Positions 61,559-64,000 of a stretch of 64,000 nt of DNA are shown here, piece after piece. Below the pieces are notes generated by a model. That model was not told the DNA's origin and searched no databases. It worked only from the letters and a program-made list of their open reading frames with translations. This stretch comes from Eulemur rufifrons (Eukaryota > Chordata > Mammalia > Primates > Lemuridae). The stretch spans positions 31,723,501-31,787,500 of the forward strand of contig NC_090997.1 of NCBI RefSeq assembly GCF_041146395.1, read 5' to 3'. Both the position numbers and the translations under genes were made by a program. Each line of letters begins with the position of its first letter. Within the stretch, counting starts at the first letter, position 1.

Positions 61559-63267
61559 TTGTATATATTACTTGATGGTAGGTCTAAGAAAAAGGTAAAT
61601 GTGTTGCTTTTAAAAGCTCTGCTTTAAGGTGTTACTAGAAATTCAAGCCTAGAAATCAGGCTTAAATTGAACATATGTGCTGGTTAAAGTTGTCTGCACA
61701 CAATATTCCAATTACTTAACAATCCTCAACAATATTTTACCTGTATGTCCACTCTTAGCAAACATACATAAACAAAATCAACCTTCCCTCTGCACTCTTT
61801 CAGCATACACATTGACACTGTGACAATGGCAAGGCTGACTTAAATCAGCAGTGATATGCAAGAATTTGGATGCTTGCCCTTGCTGTGTACTGAATTGTGT
61901 ATGCTTTTCACTCCTCATCTTAACACATGCCAATATTGTGTTACAATATCTGACATTTGGTTTGTCTTAAACATTAACTCTGTGATAAAAGTTGATCAAT
62001 GTCAGCCTCCTTTTCCCCACTTCCTGCCCAAATCAATATACATGTCTCCTTTGAAGAAAGCAGAATGTAAACTAAAGTTGATCCTATGGTTTTAACTTAC
62101 CTCAACCTAATGTGTGCTTAAAGAATGAACCAATCACTTACTTAGATGCCATTGATTTAGTTTCTTTGTGCTCTTGTGAATTAATAAATTACAATGCTTC
62201 TTTCTAAGTAAACTTTTTATCATTGATTAGTCCTCAGAGGCTAACTGACTTACATTTACTAAAAGACCAAATATGTTCAATTTCAGAAAATGTAAACTGC
62301 AAGACTAGAAAATGCTGTAGATATGTATAATTTGTATTAACTCTAAAGAATATTAAATTATATATTCATTCCAATCTTACAATCCCCAAAAGAACTCCAA
62401 GGTTTAGATCTCTAAGATGGAAGGCACATGAAAATACCACTGATTATGTTTCTGTTTTTAATTAATTTTTTTGAAATTCTGTCCTGTAGATGTTAGGTAG
62501 GGTTACTTATGAAAAATACTCCTGTTTTTATGTGAGTCCTTGAGCCTTTAATTTGCCTTCGGATGCATTTCTCACCCAATCACAGCATAGTATTTACTTG
62601 TTTGCTTCCAAAAACTTACTGTACTGGTTCAGCTGGCATTTAGACTTCCTACCGCACTCCAAGCCTAAAAGAAAATCAGAGAAATCAAGTGACTTTGCCT
62701 GACACTTTCAGAACAAGAGAATTAGTGAATGAAATGGACCTTTCTGTGCGTATGCTTACAACTCTCCCCCCGAAAAAGCATTGAAAAGATCAACCCAATA
62801 TTTTTACTTTTTAAATATTAATAAGTCTTAATATGTATTAATATTTTACCAACATGGTAATCAAATAGAATTATTAGTAATAATGAATTAAAGTGATCAT
62901 ATTTAGAAAACACATGCAGAAATACTTCTCATTCAAAATGTATGCTTTCAATGCACAAGCTTACTTCTTCCTGTTAGAAAGGGAAAAAAGTTTAAGAAAA
63001 TAATTTTATAATAAGTAATGAAATGCTCTTTAAATATTAGACACACAGTTACCTAGAGACGTTAGCACACACTTATTCTTCTGATCTTGCAGTTGGAATT
63101 TATCTAGTTGTGAACTTAGGAAAGTTAATATTCGGTTGTAATAATGAAGATTAGTACACAAGAATTACACATTTTAGTTCACTTATAAAACAGCTTAACC
63201 ACCCAAAGGAAAGAGAAGAGTTAGTTAATGCTTTATACTGCATATATAATTATAATAGGGCACTGGG

Positions 63268-63460
63268 CAGTGCTTTTTAAACTTTAGTGAGCATGGGAAT
63301 TATCTGAAGTGGTTTTAAAAATGCAGATTCTCCTGTCCCCAGAGATTCTAAACCATTAAGCCGAGGATGAATCCCAGGAATATGCATATTTAACACCCAA
63401 ACTCACCCTCAAGTAAATTCTACAAGATTAGAATTCAGACCCCTCTATGAGAAACACCAG
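63268..63460 (-). mobile_element. MER5A-like hAT-Charlie MITE, reverse
   Basis: CAGTGCTTTTTAAACTTTAG, then 'ggaattatctgaagtggttttaaaaatgcagattctcctg', 'gaatatgcatatttaacacc', ending 'atgagaaacaccag'. Reverse orientation relative to the copy at 59901. Ends about 370 bases before exon D. Confidence 0.8.
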
Positions 63461-63833
63461 CTTGAGATGACAGATGTATTTATCATTGCATCAGAAACCA
63501 CCGAATCATCAGATAAAATGCCAATCTTAGACCATCTTCCAGATACTTTATATTATTTATACTTTGCTAGACTATCAAGGTAGGCAGCATGTAAAGAGCT
63601 ACTGACAACAGTTACGATTCATTCATTTCAGGTACTATGTTTCTCACAGTGGTCCTTAAGAATTAACCCATAGCTTTTTAGAATTCATTGATGTTTAAAA
63701 GTCATGTAGAATTGACTTGTTTTTTTAACTTTTTGTTCATTTTTACTGTCTTCAATATTGCCATTTAAGATTGTCTTATATTAAAGTGAAACGGAACCAC
63801 AGTATTTATTATCTGTTTTTCTTTGGTTTCAAG

Positions 63834-63887
63834 GGAAGACGAGGGAAGACGGGACCCCCAGGAAAACCAGGACCCCCAGGACCACCC
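63834..63887 (+). CDS. COL19A1: Collagen exon D (54 bp), basic start
   Basis: Internal exon of 18 codons reading GRRGKTGPPGKPGPPGPP, six intact Gly-X-Y triplets and very Pro-rich at its end, which favours helix stability. The acceptor tract is TTTTTCTTTGGTTTCAAG and the donor is GTGAGT. It lies 32.3 kb after exon C. The first 20 bases around the acceptor contain a 10-bp near-tandem repeat (GGGAAGACGA then GGGAAGACGG) that creates a second AG 10 bases downstream. Using that second AG would break the frame, so the upstream AG is taken as the real one. In COL19A1 as I recall it, the next residues continue GPPG and then a non-collagenous stretch. That exon lies beyond the window. Confidence 0.9.
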
Positions 63888-64000
63888 GTGAGTAACTAAC
63901 AGGATGACTGTCCCTTCAGAGAGTCTCTTCTTATTTCTGTGTGTTTACCTAAGGGTTCTTGTACTCCTGGCCAGTTAATAATGTCCTTCTTTCTACTGTT
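63888..64000 (+). other. COL19A1: Start of the intron after exon D
   Basis: Begins with the donor GTGAGT and runs off the window. Nothing else is recognisable in 113 bases. Confidence 0.8.

Overview
This is intronic DNA from a mammal, almost certainly a strepsirrhine primate. The mouse-lemur branch is the best guess. It carries four small exons of one collagen gene on the + strand. Each exon is 54 or 36 bp, starts with a complete Gly codon, and is flanked by AG and GT. Joined in order they read as Gly-X-Y triplets that I recognise from memory as the N-terminal collagenous part of type XIX collagen (COL19A1). No promoter, first exon, last exon or polyadenylation site of the gene is present, so the whole window lies inside the gene.

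Layout: intron to 5898; exon A 5899-5952; intron of 1.6 kb; exon B 7516-7551; intron of 23.9 kb; exon C 31432-31485; intron of 32.3 kb; exon D 63834-63887; start of the next intron to the window end. Only about 198 of 64,000 bases are coding. The rest is AT-rich intron filled with layers of transposable elements. These are ancient MIR, L2, CR1/L3, L1M, hAT-Charlie and Tigger remnants, an AluJ-like and an Alu-monomer copy, and several younger insertions with clear target-site duplications.

The lineage signal comes from three insertions. An Alu at 42340-42708 has the variant sequence typical of lemurs and galagos. L1 3' ends at 19530-20415 and 56650-57000 are of a type I associate with strepsirrhines. 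A 274-bp element at 22497-22770 has TTAA target sites and CACATT terminal inverted repeats, i.e. a piggyBac MITE. Among primates, recent piggyBac MITEs are known to me from mouse lemur.

I found no prokaryotic features, CRISPR arrays or functional RNA genes, and no second protein-coding gene I can defend. Points worth a second look are the piggyBac MITE nested in an old L1, a twin-primed L1 with a repeated G-quadruplex-prone 3'UTR, a broken hAT transposase split by an AluJ, a 38-bp exact duplication 2.1 kb apart, an unidentified Lys/Ala-rich small ORF, and a furin-like RGRR motif that exists only after exons C and D are joined across the 32-kb intron.
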